The notes under the pieces were generated by a model. The model made no database searches. It was not told the DNA's origin and saw only the letters and a program-made list of their open reading frames with translations. A program made the position numbers and the translations under genes. Shown one piece after another: positions 8,052 through 17,441 of a stretch of 64,000 nucleotides of DNA. Positions within the stretch are counted from its first letter, which is position 1. Each line of letters begins with the position of its first letter. The DNA lies in the NCBI RefSeq assembly GCF_029945535.1, contig NZ_JAQSCU010000010.1:629290-693289 (forward strand), read 5' to 3'. Source of the DNA: Methylotenera sp. (lineage in GTDB: Bacteria; Pseudomonadota; Gammaproteobacteria; Burkholderiales; Methylophilaceae).

Positions 8052-8693
8052 ATGGATAAAGTGCCTGATATTGTTGATTTCATACTCTACTTTTTAGCGG
8101 GGGTGTCTATCCTGACTTGGACTATTTTAATCGTAAAGTGTTATGTGTTTTGGCAAGCCAAGAAAGCTAATAATCAAATCCAGGCTAATTTCAATGGGGT
8201 AACACGCCTGACTAAGCTGACTGATATGCTAGATACTGCCAAAGGTTCTTTGAGTAGTTTGAGCAATAAAGTGATGGTGAATCTCAAGTCATGGAATAAA
8301 GATGCATCATTGGATACCAATGCTTACCAAGAGATGTTGCGTCAATCATTACGCCAAGAGCGCCATTCTCAACAAACACGTTTAGAAAGTGGCTTGGCAG
8401 TATTAGCAAGCATAGGCTCAACCTCGCCATTTATTGGTTTGTTTGGTATGGTGTGGGGCATTATGCACGCCCTGAAAGGCATTTCTGCTTCTGGTTCTGC
8501 TGGCTTAGATGTTGTTGCTGGTCCGATTGGTGAGGCGCTTATTGCAACCGCCATGGGCATTGCTACAGCTATTCCCGCGGTGCTAGCTTACAACTACTTT
8601 CTGCGTCAATCTCGCCTAGCTTCGGCAGATATGGATCACTTTTCAGAGCGCTTACAAATACTCGCTAAACAATCTGATTACAGGGTAGATTAA
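8052..8693 (+). CDS. exbB: ExbB/TolQ-type proton-channel protein of the TonB system
   Basis: A 213-residue inner-membrane protein of the MotA/TolQ/ExbB family, which uses the proton gradient to drive TonB. One membrane helix lies at about residues 10-30 and two more near 115-135 and 160-185. The conserved central segment SIGSTSPFIGLFGMVWGIMHA and the later GPIGEALIATAMGIATAIPA are diagnostic. It leads an apparent operon, 2 bp ahead of exbD. The genes that follow include a TonB-dependent receptor, so it probably energises that receptor. TolQ is unlikely because tolR/tolA/tolB are absent and a tonB gene is present. Confidence 0.92.
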   Translation: MDKVPDIVDFILYFLAGVSILTWTILIVKCYVFWQAKKANNQIQANFNGVTRLTKLTDMLDTAKGSLSSLSNKVMVNLKSWNKDASLDTNAYQEMLRQSLRQERHSQQTRLESGLAVLASIGSTSPFIGLFGMVWGIMHALKGISASGSAGLDVVAGPIGEALIATAMGIATAIPAVLAYNYFLRQSRLASADMDHFSERLQILAKQSDYRVD

Positions 8694-8695
8694 TC

Positions 8696-9121
8696 ATGTC
8701 CATGGACAACTATGGTTCAGAAGGCGGCATGATGAGTGAAATTAACGTGACGCCATTAGTGGATGTGATGTTGGTATTGCTCACAGTGTTTATTGTGACT
8801 GCGCCATTATTAATGAATTCGGTGGCAGTCAAGTTACCTAAAGTTGCCGCGACTACTTCATTGCAAAAAATGAATGATGTAAAAGTCAGTATTACTTCAG
8901 TAGCAGATGTTTATGTAGACCAAACTAAAATACCTGCAACTAGCTTAGAAGCTGAACTTAAAAAGCGTAATACACAAGGTGATTTGCAAGTGCAAATTAT
9001 GGCAGATGAAAAAGTCGCCTATCGTGAAGTGGCTAAAGCGATGGCGCAAATTCAGCGCTCGGGCGTGACTAAGTTTACCTTTGTGATGTTGCCTGACAGC
9101 GCAACACATGCCACTAAATAA
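8696..9121 (+). CDS. exbD: ExbD, proton-motive partner of ExbB
   Basis: A 141-residue protein with one N-terminal membrane helix and a periplasmic domain. The helix carries the essential Asp in PLVDVMLVLL (about residue 23), the proton-carrying residue of ExbD/TolR. The N-terminus SEINVTPLVDV is the family signature. It would sit with ExbB in the inner membrane and couple proton flow to TonB movement. It begins 2 bp after exbB and is followed by tonB after 17 bp, so the three are almost certainly co-transcribed. Confidence 0.93.
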   Translation: MSMDNYGSEGGMMSEINVTPLVDVMLVLLTVFIVTAPLLMNSVAVKLPKVAATTSLQKMNDVKVSITSVADVYVDQTKIPATSLEAELKKRNTQGDLQVQIMADEKVAYREVAKAMAQIQRSGVTKFTFVMLPDSATHATK

Positions 9122-9138
9122 TTTAGATTGGGTAAAAA

Positions 9139-9969
9139 TTGACCAATCTGACATTCAATAATCCATCGTTAAATAATCCCTTATTAAACAATCAAGCTGG
9201 CAATAATAAGCTGCGTAATACGCAGCAAGAGCCTAGCAAATTTCTTTTTGGATTGGCTTTAGTTTTATCGCTGCTGCTGCATTTTGCCATTATGCGTGCA
9301 TTACCATGGCTGGCGGTTGCTAAAACCAAGCCTCCTATGACCATTGTGGCTGAGTTGCAAGAAGCACCACCACCTCCGCCTCCACAAGAGATTAAACAAG
9401 AGCTGATAAAACCTGAAGTTGTTAAAACTGAGCAAGCCAAACCCGTGGTTAAAACGCAAGCTGTTGCGGTGCCAGTACTAGCAACTGAGCGAACCCAGCC
9501 AACCCCCAATAATTACACTGTGCCAGACATTCCGCAACCAACTGCTGTTCCTACGCAACCAAGCCCCGTAGCTGCACCAGAAGCGCATACTAAAGAAACC
9601 TCTGCACCAGCAGCCAGTAGTAGTGCAACCAGCAGCGCGGCTAGTTCATCAGCATCAGCTAGCACATGGGATGACAGCGAGGTGTGGGACGATTACGGCA
9701 ATAGCCTGCAAAAACTGTGTGAACGCTACAAGCAGTACCCATCTATTGCAATTCGTCGTGGTTATCAAGGCTCAGGTAAGGTCTTAGTGAGATTTTCGGC
9801 TGAAGGTAAAGTAAGTGGCATCGCTATGGAAAAATCAACTGGGCAAAAGTCTCTTGATGATCAGGCTTTAGAAATGGTTATAAAAAGCCTGAGTGAGTTG
9901 CCCGTACCAGCTAAATTTAAAGGTAGAGAATTTAAGCTCACCATCCCAGTAGACTTCAAGCTGGAATAG
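9139..9969 (+). CDS. tonB: TonB energy-transducing protein
   Basis: A 276-residue TonB. After an Asn-rich cytoplasmic start there is a single membrane helix (about residues 37-58, with the His of LLLHFAIMRALPW), a Pro-rich stretch starting with PPPPPP (about 75-80), Pro/Lys/Ala linkers to about 150 and a Ser/Ala run. A C-terminal TonB domain follows (about 195-276: YPSIAIRRGYQGSGKVLVRF ... IPVDFKLE). It spans the periplasm and contacts the TonB box of outer-membrane receptors. The start is TTG at 9139 with a weak ribosome site; no better in-frame start precedes the membrane helix. The 82-bp gap to the kinase gene shows no terminator. Confidence 0.9.
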   Translation: MTNLTFNNPSLNNPLLNNQAGNNKLRNTQQEPSKFLFGLALVLSLLLHFAIMRALPWLAVAKTKPPMTIVAELQEAPPPPPPQEIKQELIKPEVVKTEQAKPVVKTQAVAVPVLATERTQPTPNNYTVPDIPQPTAVPTQPSPVAAPEAHTKETSAPAASSSATSSAASSSASASTWDDSEVWDDYGNSLQKLCERYKQYPSIAIRRGYQGSGKVLVRFSAEGKVSGIAMEKSTGQKSLDDQALEMVIKSLSELPVPAKFKGREFKLTIPVDFKLE

Positions 9970-10051
9970 ATTTTTACTCAAGACTCAATTTTCACACTTA
10001 GCCTATTTCAAACTTAACTTATTAGTTAAGGCTATCAAAATTAAAAAAAAT

Positions 10052-11407
10052 ATGAATTTAAAAATCCGCATCAATTTAATTATTACCTTAATGCTAGCTT
10101 TGGTGATGCTAATTGGTACCGTAATGACAATTAATAATGCACAAGAGGACATTCGTGCGGAAGTTGACTCTACAACAGTGCTAGCCTTACATTTGCTTGA
10201 TGCGGAGGTGTCACATTACACCTCCGACTACGCATGGGCGAATAGTAATGCTGACGATAAAGTCTCTATCTTTCGTCTGCAAAGTTTAGATAATGTTCGC
10301 CATCTACGCATAGAGTTTTTTGACTCATTTGGGCGGCTGCGAGATAGCAACCGTCCACCAGTTAGCAGTGATACAAATTCATCACCTGATTGGTTTGAGA
10401 GCTTGATGGGCAAAGTCTCAACTTCATTAAAGGCCACGCATAGACCAATTATTGTCAATAATCGTATTTTGGGCGAGATGGTGATTACGCCTGATCCTTC
10501 TTATGAAATTGCCGAAATTTGGCATGACACGATTGGTTTGTTGAGTTTGGGATTTTTGTTTTTCTTAGTGGTCAATGGCATGGTGTATTGGGCGGTTGAT
10601 AGTGCATTACGCCCAATAAAAAAAATTCTCAACGCGCTTACACAGCTTGAGCATGGTAATTTGCAAGCACGTTTACCCGTATTTTCATTACCTGAGCTAT
10701 CTAGTGTTAGCAATAAATTTAATGCAATGGCGCAAACGCTAGAAAATAGTACGTTGAATAACCATCGGTTGACTCAACAGATTATTCGACTGCAGGAAGA
10801 TGAACGTAAAAATATTGCGCATGATCTACATGATGAAATTGGTCAGCATTTAACAGCAATCAATATTGATGCTTCGGTAATTCTAAAAACAGATAACATT
10901 TCGACCGCTAAAGAGAGTGCTATGGCGATTAGTGCGGTAGCCATGCAGATGATGGAAATTGTGCGCGCGATGTTGCAGCGATTAAGGCCAGCCATGTTAG
11001 ACGAGCTAGGTTTATGCGCCTCTCTACATGAACTCATAGAAACATGGCGGCAACGTAATCGTAGTATTAGTGTGAGCATTAATATTTCTAGCCAGTTAGG
11101 CTGTATCAATGAAACCACCGCCATCACGGCCTATCGTATTGTTCAAGAGTGTTTAACTAACATTACCAAGCATGCGAACGCGCGCTTGGTGACCATTAAG
11201 ATTGAGCCTAAAGCTGATTATCTGAAAATACTGGTGCATGATAATGGTCATGGTTTTGATACGCAACTGACTTCACAAGGATTTGGCTTGGCTGGTATGC
11301 GTGAGCGTGTTGAAGGCCTTGGTGGTTCATTTCATCTTAGCTCAAACCAAGAAACAGGCGTTCTTATTGAAGCCAGTCTACCTCTCAACATCAAGGTGCC
11401 TAAATGA
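10052..11407 (+). CDS. Two-component sensor histidine kinase, NarX/UhpB class
   Basis: A 451-residue membrane kinase. The order is membrane helix (about 9-28), periplasmic sensor domain (29-155), second helix (about 160-180) and HAMP (180-235). A HisKA_3 dimerisation domain carries the phosphorylated His in DERKNIAHDLHDEIGQH. The HATPase domain has N-box HANAR, G1 motif HDNGHGFD and GFGLAGMRERVEGLGG. It overlaps the response-regulator gene by 4 bp, so the two form a pair. The position between tonB and a TonB-dependent receptor suggests it senses the receptor's ligand or a related envelope signal and adjusts this locus. The ligand is unknown. Confidence 0.9.
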   Translation: MNLKIRINLIITLMLALVMLIGTVMTINNAQEDIRAEVDSTTVLALHLLDAEVSHYTSDYAWANSNADDKVSIFRLQSLDNVRHLRIEFFDSFGRLRDSNRPPVSSDTNSSPDWFESLMGKVSTSLKATHRPIIVNNRILGEMVITPDPSYEIAEIWHDTIGLLSLGFLFFLVVNGMVYWAVDSALRPIKKILNALTQLEHGNLQARLPVFSLPELSSVSNKFNAMAQTLENSTLNNHRLTQQIIRLQEDERKNIAHDLHDEIGQHLTAINIDASVILKTDNISTAKESAMAISAVAMQMMEIVRAMLQRLRPAMLDELGLCASLHELIETWRQRNRSISVSINISSQLGCINETTAITAYRIVQECLTNITKHANARLVTIKIEPKADYLKILVHDNGHGFDTQLTSQGFGLAGMRERVEGLGGSFHLSSNQETGVLIEASLPLNIKVPK

Positions 11408-12045
11408 TCGCAAAAATCCGCGTTGTATTAGTTGATGACCATAACGTAGTGCGTTCAGGTCTGCGCCGCTTGTTAGAACTTGGCGGCGATATTGATGTGG
11501 TGGCAGAAGCTGATAGCGGTGAGCAAGCGTGTAAGATATATGGCGACTTTCAGTCTGATGTAATGGTCATGGACTTATCCATGCCAGGTATTGGCGGCTT
11601 AGAGGCTTTACGTAGAATATTAAGCGTAGCGCCAAAAGCGAAGGTGGTTATTTTTACCATGCATGAAAACACAGCTTTTGCCACCCAAGCACTCTCTGCT
11701 GGCGCGCGTGGTTATGTGGCTAAATCAAGTCTTGCGGATGATCTGTTATTAGCTGTGCGTGAAACTGCTGCTGGAAAAACCTACATCAGCCCAAGCATTG
11801 CGCAAAAAATCGTCATGCAATCTATCTCTGGCTCGCCAGATCCAATGGAGCGACTATCTTCAAGAGAGTTTGAAGTGTTTAGATTGCTAGCTGAAGGCGC
11901 AGGCATTGATGATATTGCAAATAATCTTCAGATTAGCCAAAAAACAGCATCTAACTATCAGACCGCGCTTAAGCAAAAGTTAGGGATTTCTAATGCTGTG
12001 GAGCTAGTTAGGCTAGCTATACGGCATGGTGTTATCTCCGGGTAG
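11404..12045 (+). CDS. Response regulator, NarL/FixJ family
   Basis: A 213-residue regulator with a receiver domain (residues 5-120) and a LuxR-type helix-turn-helix (about 150-210; LSSREFEVFRLLAEGAGIDDIANNLQISQKTASNY). The acidic pocket (VDDH at 10-13), the phosphorylated Asp in VMDLSMPG, Thr in FTMHE and Lys in AKSS are all present, so it should be activated by phosphorylation. It overlaps the kinase gene (ATGA) and is co-translated with it. The next gene, a large receptor, has a 316-bp leader with repeated AGCTACCC motifs that could be its target; that link is inference. Confidence 0.92.
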   Translation: MIAKIRVVLVDDHNVVRSGLRRLLELGGDIDVVAEADSGEQACKIYGDFQSDVMVMDLSMPGIGGLEALRRILSVAPKAKVVIFTMHENTAFATQALSAGARGYVAKSSLADDLLLAVRETAAGKTYISPSIAQKIVMQSISGSPDPMERLSSREFEVFRLLAEGAGIDDIANNLQISQKTASNYQTALKQKLGISNAVELVRLAIRHGVISG

Positions 12046-12361
12046 AAAACGCATCAAGTTAAAACTGAGAACTTACAAATAAATAATAATTATTTGATAA
12101 ATATTTTCAATTTTTAACGAATTGGTTACCTTATTCGCGCCTTTGTTAGTTGTATAACTTGCTGAATATTAACATATTTTAATTGTAAATATTGGCAATG
12201 AAATAATCCCATCAATCTCGGGAAAAACTCCTATATATCCACGGGATTCTCGCTCTTACGCAAATTTTCACTAAGTCTTATATTCACTAGCTTACAAAAA
12301 TTTAAGCTCAAGCTACCCAAAAAGCTACCCCCCAAGTTAACTTAGTGGAGATAACCGCGTC
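12046..12361. promoter_or_regulatory. Leader region of the TonB-dependent receptor gene
   Basis: 316 bp of AT-rich DNA with no credible gene. AGCTACCC occurs twice in direct orientation, at 12311-12318 and 12323-12330 (12-bp period), about 40 bp before the receptor start. A GGAG precedes the ATG at 12362. I see no clear terminator after the response-regulator gene and no strong sigma-70 pair. A binding site for the adjacent NarL-type regulator is plausible here but unproven. Confidence 0.35.
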
Positions 12362-15300
12362 ATGAATGATCAGCATCAACCAGCCCAGCATTTTTTAAGC
12401 TGCAAGCTTAAACCAATCTCAGTAATTGTATTTTTGATCTGTGCTCAATCATCCTACGCGCAAGACCTTAACGGAGCTAACTCAATTGATGCTATCACTG
12501 GTGAACCTTCAAAAACAACTAAACCCATCAATGTTCCATCAGTCGCCACGCAATACGGCGCCACTAAAAAAACCTTACTCGCGGCAGACGTAAAAGATAC
12601 CAAGCAAGCAGGTACAGGTAATACAGACAGCCAAGGCAAGCCTATAGATAAACCTGTAGAGATAGAATTAAACACCGTAAATGTGCGCGCCAAACGCTTT
12701 TATCAAATTGGCCCGTTACCAGGCTTAGCCCTCACAAAAGAAGAAATACCAGGCAATGTACAAAGCATTAGCGCCAAAGAAATTAAAGAGTCGCATGCAA
12801 TCAGCCTTACTGAATTAATGAACAGCAAGCTGCAATCAGTCAACGTGAATGATTACCAAAGCAACCCGTTTCAAATGGACGTGACTTACAGAGGCTTTAC
12901 AGCAAGCCCACAGCTAGGTACTGCACAAGGCTTGTCGGTATTTTTAGATGGCATACGCGTGAATGAGCCGTTTGGCGATGTTGTTAACTGGGACATGCTT
13001 CCACTCAATGCGCTAGCAGGTATAGATTTAATTCCAGGTTCAAACCCTATCTTTGGGTTAGGCACATTAGGTGGCGCGATTACCATGCGTACCAAAAGTG
13101 GATTTGATTCAAATGAAGGCACAGTAGAAGCGCTAGGCGGCTCATTTAACCGTAAGCAGTTTCAAGGAAGCATAAGTGGTAACAATGGCGTGATTGCAGG
13201 TTTTGCGGCAGCAAACATATTTAGTGAAGATGGCTGGCGTGATGATTCACCAAGTAAGGTCAACCAAGTATTTGGTAAAGCTGAATGGCGCAATGAGAAC
13301 TTGCAGTTTGGTTTATCAGCGCTCTATGCCGGCAACAAACTCACAGGTAATGGCTTACTACCCACAGAAATGGCGCAACAAGGCCGCAGCCAAGTATTTA
13401 CCAGCGCCGATGAAACGAAGAACAAGTTACTGCAGTTTCAGTTGACAGGTCAATGGGATGTTTCAGATACATTTAACATTACAGGGCAAGTGTATAAGCG
13501 TAAGAGTAAGCGTAACTCAAGAACGGGCGATGTCAATCAGGAGTTTAGCGGTGGGGCAACACGTAGGCCATTAGCTGGCGAGATAGCGTCACGATATGCA
13601 CCAGATTTTGATAATGATGGTTTACCAGACATTGATCCAACGCAAGCGGCTATTTTTAACGTAGCTGTGGCAACTATATTATTCCCTAATGGAAACCCAA
13701 CGACCACTTACCTAGATGCGAGTGGCAACCCAGAGATATTGTCATACAGCGAGGTGCAAATTGGAGTGGATCAAGATGGTAATCCACAATTTGATTTTGT
13801 GCCAAATTTTAACTCGGCATTCACTGGTTATGATTTGGTTAATGGGGGCTATGATCAGACTAAACTAGCTATTGGAACTAATGGAAACACGGCACTTTTC
13901 GCTAATCAGGCTACAGAAACCGTGACTAGGGCAGATGGCACTAGCTATACAAGACCACAGTGGGGGGCAAACGTCACTCCGCTGACTGCGGCCTCGCCAT
14001 TTGATCCAGCTTATTATCAACAAGCGCTGGCTATTTGGAAAGCACCTGATTGGTCTACTCTTGAAATCAAATTACAAAATCAATTGGGAGTGCAATCAGT
14101 GGGTGGGTTGCCACTGACTTTTGATCCAACTTCTGGAACCTATCAGTATTTAGATATCAATGGATTTTTTGCTAGTGGAACTGTGCCAGTGACAGAGGCA
14201 CTAGATGCGAATGGAAACTATGTTGTAGAAACTTTTCCAGGATCTAACAATGGGCTTGGCAAGCCTTTGGGGATTTTGGTTAGAGACCCAATCACTGGAG
14301 TTCCTATTGAGCGTGATGGCGCCGATTGTTCCTCCGCTGCTTCTCCAACCGGTATCGCTGGACAATGTGCAGGCTATGTTGAAGGTACGCCAGTAGCGCT
14401 TATTACAGAAACCGAGATTGACCAAACCACTGATGGCGGTGCAGTGCAACTGAACTGGAACCTAGAACACCATAAATTCATGGTGGGCGCTTCTTTAGAC
14501 TCGGCTGATGCTAGTTATAAAAGCGGCCAGTATTTAGGCTTGTTTGATAATAATCGTAAAGCCTATTTAGACCCAGCCAATGTGGGCTATGAGTTTGCCG
14601 CAGCTAGCACCAAATTGGGCTTAAATGACTTCGCAGGAAATAGCATCACAAAAAGTGTGTATTTTAGCGATACTTGGTCGCCAGTGAAAGCATGGAACTT
14701 CACTGGCGCCGCCCGCTATAACATAACCAACATGAAAAATGAGCTAGCTATTAATAACTACTTGGGCTTGCTTGGGCCAACATCTTTCAAAAATTTTTAC
14801 GAAACACTTGCTTTGTGCCATGACTTAAATGGAGATGGTGTTTTACAAGCAGCAACAGAATGCCCAGCAGCAGACCTTCGCCCTTTCTCAATTGATTATG
14901 CTCAGGGGCTTGGCGCTATTGGCAAAGGCGAAACCGAGAAATTTACCTACCGCTCATTTAACCCGAGCTTAGGTGCAACATGGCAACCCAATGAAGCACT
15001 TAATGTATATGGCAATTGGAACCAAGGGGCACGTACCCCTAGCGTAATTGAGCTAGGTTGTGCATATGATGATACGCCAGTAGAGCGCGGTAAAGACTTG
15101 AATGGCAATCCTATTTATGGACCACGATCTTTGGAGGAGCGTCGTTTTTGTAGCTTGCCTAGCACTTTATCAGGTGACCCTTACTTAAAACAAGTGCGTT
15201 CACAAACCATGGAATTTGGCGCACGTGGCTATTTAACCCCCGATATTCAATGGAATGCAGCGGTTTATAACACCGACCTTAAAGATGATATTTATTTTGT

Positions 15301-16087
15301 GTCGTTTACCCCAGAGCGCAGTTTTTTTCAAAATATTGGTAAGACCCGCCGCCGTGGTTTAGAAATGGGTTTGCAAGGCAAGTCAGGCAAAGCGGGATTC
15401 AGGCTGAATTACTCACTCACAGATGCTACTTTTCAAGATGCATTTACAATGGCTAGCCCAAACAATAGCAGTGCAGGTAATGTAGTACAAGGTAATCAAA
15501 GCTATGCCACATCTACGGGTTACCAGCAAATCAATGTTAAGCCAGGCAACCGCATACCGGGTGTGCCACTGCATAACCTAAATGCCACTTTCACTTACGA
15601 CTTAACTCAAGATTGGACTGTGGGTTTAACGGCGGTATTGCATTCCGACAGTTTTATACGAGGCAATGAAAACAATAAACATAAAGCTGGTACAAGTGGC
15701 AATGTTTATGGCTGTGGTGCAGGTGGATCTTCAATTAAAGACGGCGATATTCAATATGCTGACAGCTCTTGTACTGCCATTGCACGACCTAATTACCGTT
15801 ACCCAGGCACTGTACCAGGCTATGCTGTATTTAATTTCAATACCAGCTATAAAATCACCAAAGGCTTAACGGCGGCTTTACAAATCAGCAATCTGTTTGA
15901 CCGTGAATATTACAGCGCAGGGCGTTTGGGCACCAATGCGTTTTCACCAAGCGTCAATGGCGCTATTGGTGCTGGCGGCTTTAACTACAATAGTAATGAT
16001 TGGCAAAGCACCACTTTTTTAGCACCCGGTGCGCCAAGGTCTGCCTATATGAGTTTGACTTATGACTTTGATATGGGTGGTAAGTAG
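12362..16087 (+). CDS. Very large TonB-dependent outer-membrane receptor
   Basis: A 1241-residue receptor, far above the usual 650-950. Residues 1-34 are a signal peptide ending SYA. A linker of about 70 residues leads to a TonB box-like segment (IELNTVNVRA, about 100-110). The plug domain (about 115-245) has FLDGIRVNEPFGD and IDLIPGSNPIFGLGTLGGAI. The beta-barrel ends with SAYMSLTYDFDMGGK, so the terminal aromatic residue is five from the end. The extra length lies in loops, including two acidic EF-hand/dockerin-like calcium motifs: DFDNDGLPDID (from residue 415) and DLNGDG (from residue 821). It should import a large or scarce ligand using the ExbBD-TonB encoded just upstream. The substrate is unknown. 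Confidence 0.88.
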   Translation: MNDQHQPAQHFLSCKLKPISVIVFLICAQSSYAQDLNGANSIDAITGEPSKTTKPINVPSVATQYGATKKTLLAADVKDTKQAGTGNTDSQGKPIDKPVEIELNTVNVRAKRFYQIGPLPGLALTKEEIPGNVQSISAKEIKESHAISLTELMNSKLQSVNVNDYQSNPFQMDVTYRGFTASPQLGTAQGLSVFLDGIRVNEPFGDVVNWDMLPLNALAGIDLIPGSNPIFGLGTLGGAITMRTKSGFDSNEGTVEALGGSFNRKQFQGSISGNNGVIAGFAAANIFSEDGWRDDSPSKVNQVFGKAEWRNENLQFGLSALYAGNKLTGNGLLPTEMAQQGRSQVFTSADETKNKLLQFQLTGQWDVSDTFNITGQVYKRKSKRNSRTGDVNQEFSGGATRRPLAGEIASRYAPDFDNDGLPDIDPTQAAIFNVAVATILFPNGNPTTTYLDASGNPEILSYSEVQIGVDQDGNPQFDFVPNFNSAFTGYDLVNGGYDQTKLAIGTNGNTALFANQATETVTRADGTSYTRPQWGANVTPLTAASPFDPAYYQQALAIWKAPDWSTLEIKLQNQLGVQSVGGLPLTFDPTSGTYQYLDINGFFASGTVPVTEALDANGNYVVETFPGSNNGLGKPLGILVRDPITGVPIERDGADCSSAASPTGIAGQCAGYVEGTPVALITETEIDQTTDGGAVQLNWNLEHHKFMVGASLDSADASYKSGQYLGLFDNNRKAYLDPANVGYEFAAASTKLGLNDFAGNSITKSVYFSDTWSPVKAWNFTGAARYNITNMKNELAINNYLGLLGPTSFKNFYETLALCHDLNGDGVLQAATECPAADLRPFSIDYAQGLGAIGKGETEKFTYRSFNPSLGATWQPNEALNVYGNWNQGARTPSVIELGCAYDDTPVERGKDLNGNPIYGPRSLEERRFCSLPSTLSGDPYLKQVRSQTMEFGARGYLTPDIQWNAAVYNTDLKDDIYFVSFTPERSFFQNIGKTRRRGLEMGLQGKSGKAGFRLNYSLTDATFQDAFTMASPNNSSAGNVVQGNQSYATSTGYQQINVKPGNRIPGVPLHNLNATFTYDLTQDWTVGLTAVLHSDSFIRGNENNKHKAGTSGNVYGCGAGGSSIKDGDIQYADSSCTAIARPNYRYPGTVPGYAVFNFNTSYKITKGLTAALQISNLFDREYYSAGRLGTNAFSPSVNGAIGAGGFNYNSNDWQSTTFLAPGAPRSAYMSLTYDFDMGGK

Positions 16088-16093
16088 CACATG

Positions 16094-16187
16094 CGTCATT
16101 CTGAATGAAGTGAGGAATCCAGTACTTTGTCTATTCAGTTAATAACTGGATGCTCCGCCCAAATAAAACCTTGGGCTCAGCATGACG
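16094..16187. repeat. Imperfect palindromic repeat element (REP/MITE-like)
   Basis: A 94-bp sequence with outer arms CGTCATTCTGA and TCAGCATGACG (one mismatch) and inner arms ATCCAGT and ACTGGAT. This CGTCATT...ATCCAG/CTGGAT...ATGACG design is common among dispersed intergenic palindromes in many bacteria. It lies just after the receptor gene and could act as a terminator or mRNA-processing site. No transposase is encoded. Confidence 0.5.
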
Positions 16188-16356
16188 AAAATAAGTTATT
16201 TTTTAATGCATGAAAGATTAAGGGGCATTTGCGACCGCCCTGAGGTATTCCACTTAAATCAACCTAAGAACTTACAAGGCGCTTTAGCTGATTTGGGTGA
16301 GTTGGTGTTGCAGGCAGCCACAAATGCCTGCTTATTGTAACTTAAAGGAAATTTAA

Positions 16357-17352
16357 ATGAAAAACGTTAAATTGAAACTAGCAGTATTAGGTGCTTTTAG
16401 TGTGTTATCTGCCCAAGCTATGGCAACTGGTCTGGTTAGTTTGCCAACAGCAGGTGTTTCAGTTGCTGCTAGCACAAATCAACCTGCCGGTACAACGGGT
16501 TGGGCGCTTTGCAACACGACTGGTAATTATGGTTCTGGTACCTATACGGCACCTACAACAAGTGCCAACAACACTTGTGCAGTATTTCCAGGAGGGGCAC
16601 GTAATTTGACCACTTCGCCAGTATCGACTATTGCTACTGCTGTTGCAGCAAAAACGACAACAACTATTACAGCTAACTCTGAAACTTTAGGCACTTTAGG
16701 TCAGCGTACTTGGCGCAACGCTGGTAGTACTGAATGTATATTTGCTAAGTATATTGACTTCGCAACAACGGGTTCATTTGATTACAACCCACAATTAGCA
16801 GGTAGCCAACGCTTTGAGGCAAATGATATTGCATTAGGTGGTTTTAGCACTACTGCAACCGTACAAGCAGGTTATTACTATACAGCAACTACGGATTCAC
16901 CTGTGTTCCGTATGGGTCGCTCATTTACATCAGTGCAAATGCAATCTAATGCAGCAGGCACTGCACCTGCGACCGGTTTTGTACATCTTCCAATCAATGG
17001 CCCAAGTGTCCCAGCATCTGGTACTGAGATTAATGGTGTAGGTCAAACTGCTAGCTCAACTGGTACTCCACCAGGCCCAAACCCTGGTTCCGTTGTACCA
17101 ACTGCAGCACAGCAAACTTCAGAAATCCGTACCAACTGGGTAGATTTTGTACTGGATAACACGGGTGGCGTGGATGAAGATGGTACTACTTCACAAAACA
17201 GCCCTGTGCTTTATGTGCAAGCGGCTTGTAATGGATCTACTGCAAACACAGCCGGCACCATTCGTATTCGTCAAACAGGTCAAGAAACACAGCCTTGGGT
17301 GACAATTTTGGCTACTGGTCAAACACGTGTGGGTGCAAACGCAAGCTTCTAA
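16357..17352 (+). CDS. Exported four-cysteine protein, paralog A (unknown family)
   Basis: I do not recognise this family. The 331-residue product has a signal peptide (cleavage likely after AMA, residue 23) and is rich in Thr, Ser, Ala and Gly. It shares motifs in the same order with the next gene's product: LCNxTG, an internal Cys, WRNAxxTECI, ExNDIxxGGF, FRxGRxFTSV, NWVDF, then an acidic DEDG segment and IRxRxTGQ. Four Cys (52, 74, 127, 291) match those of the paralog, suggesting two disulfide bonds in a periplasmic or extracellular protein. The gene has a good ribosome site (AAAGGAAA). Its place between a receptor and a type II secretion cluster suggests it is a secreted substrate. Confidence 0.7.
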   Translation: MKNVKLKLAVLGAFSVLSAQAMATGLVSLPTAGVSVAASTNQPAGTTGWALCNTTGNYGSGTYTAPTTSANNTCAVFPGGARNLTTSPVSTIATAVAAKTTTTITANSETLGTLGQRTWRNAGSTECIFAKYIDFATTGSFDYNPQLAGSQRFEANDIALGGFSTTATVQAGYYYTATTDSPVFRMGRSFTSVQMQSNAAGTAPATGFVHLPINGPSVPASGTEINGVGQTASSTGTPPGPNPGSVVPTAAQQTSEIRTNWVDFVLDNTGGVDEDGTTSQNSPVLYVQAACNGSTANTAGTIRIRQTGQETQPWVTILATGQTRVGANASF

Positions 17353-17395
17353 TTACTACTTAACTGTTTAATTAGAAAAGAGCTTTGGAGTCAAT

Positions 17396-17423
17396 ATGGC
17401 AGGGGCTTTTGCCCTTGCCATAC
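17396..17423 (+). terminator. Stem-loop between the two paralogous exported-protein genes
   Basis: Arms of 12 bp, TATGGCAGGGGC and GCCCTTGCCATA (one G:U-type mismatch), enclose four T. A short CTTTAA follows rather than a long T-run. It probably partly terminates transcription or protects the upstream mRNA, so the first paralog would be made in larger amounts. Confidence 0.5.
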
Positions 17424-17441
17424 TTTAACGAGAGTATATAA

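Noticed and set aside
8052-9121. TolQ-TolR pair
   Set aside because: A tonB gene follows directly and tolA, tolB and pal are absent.
16094-16187. Insertion sequence
   Set aside because: No transposase frame; only a 94-bp palindrome is present.
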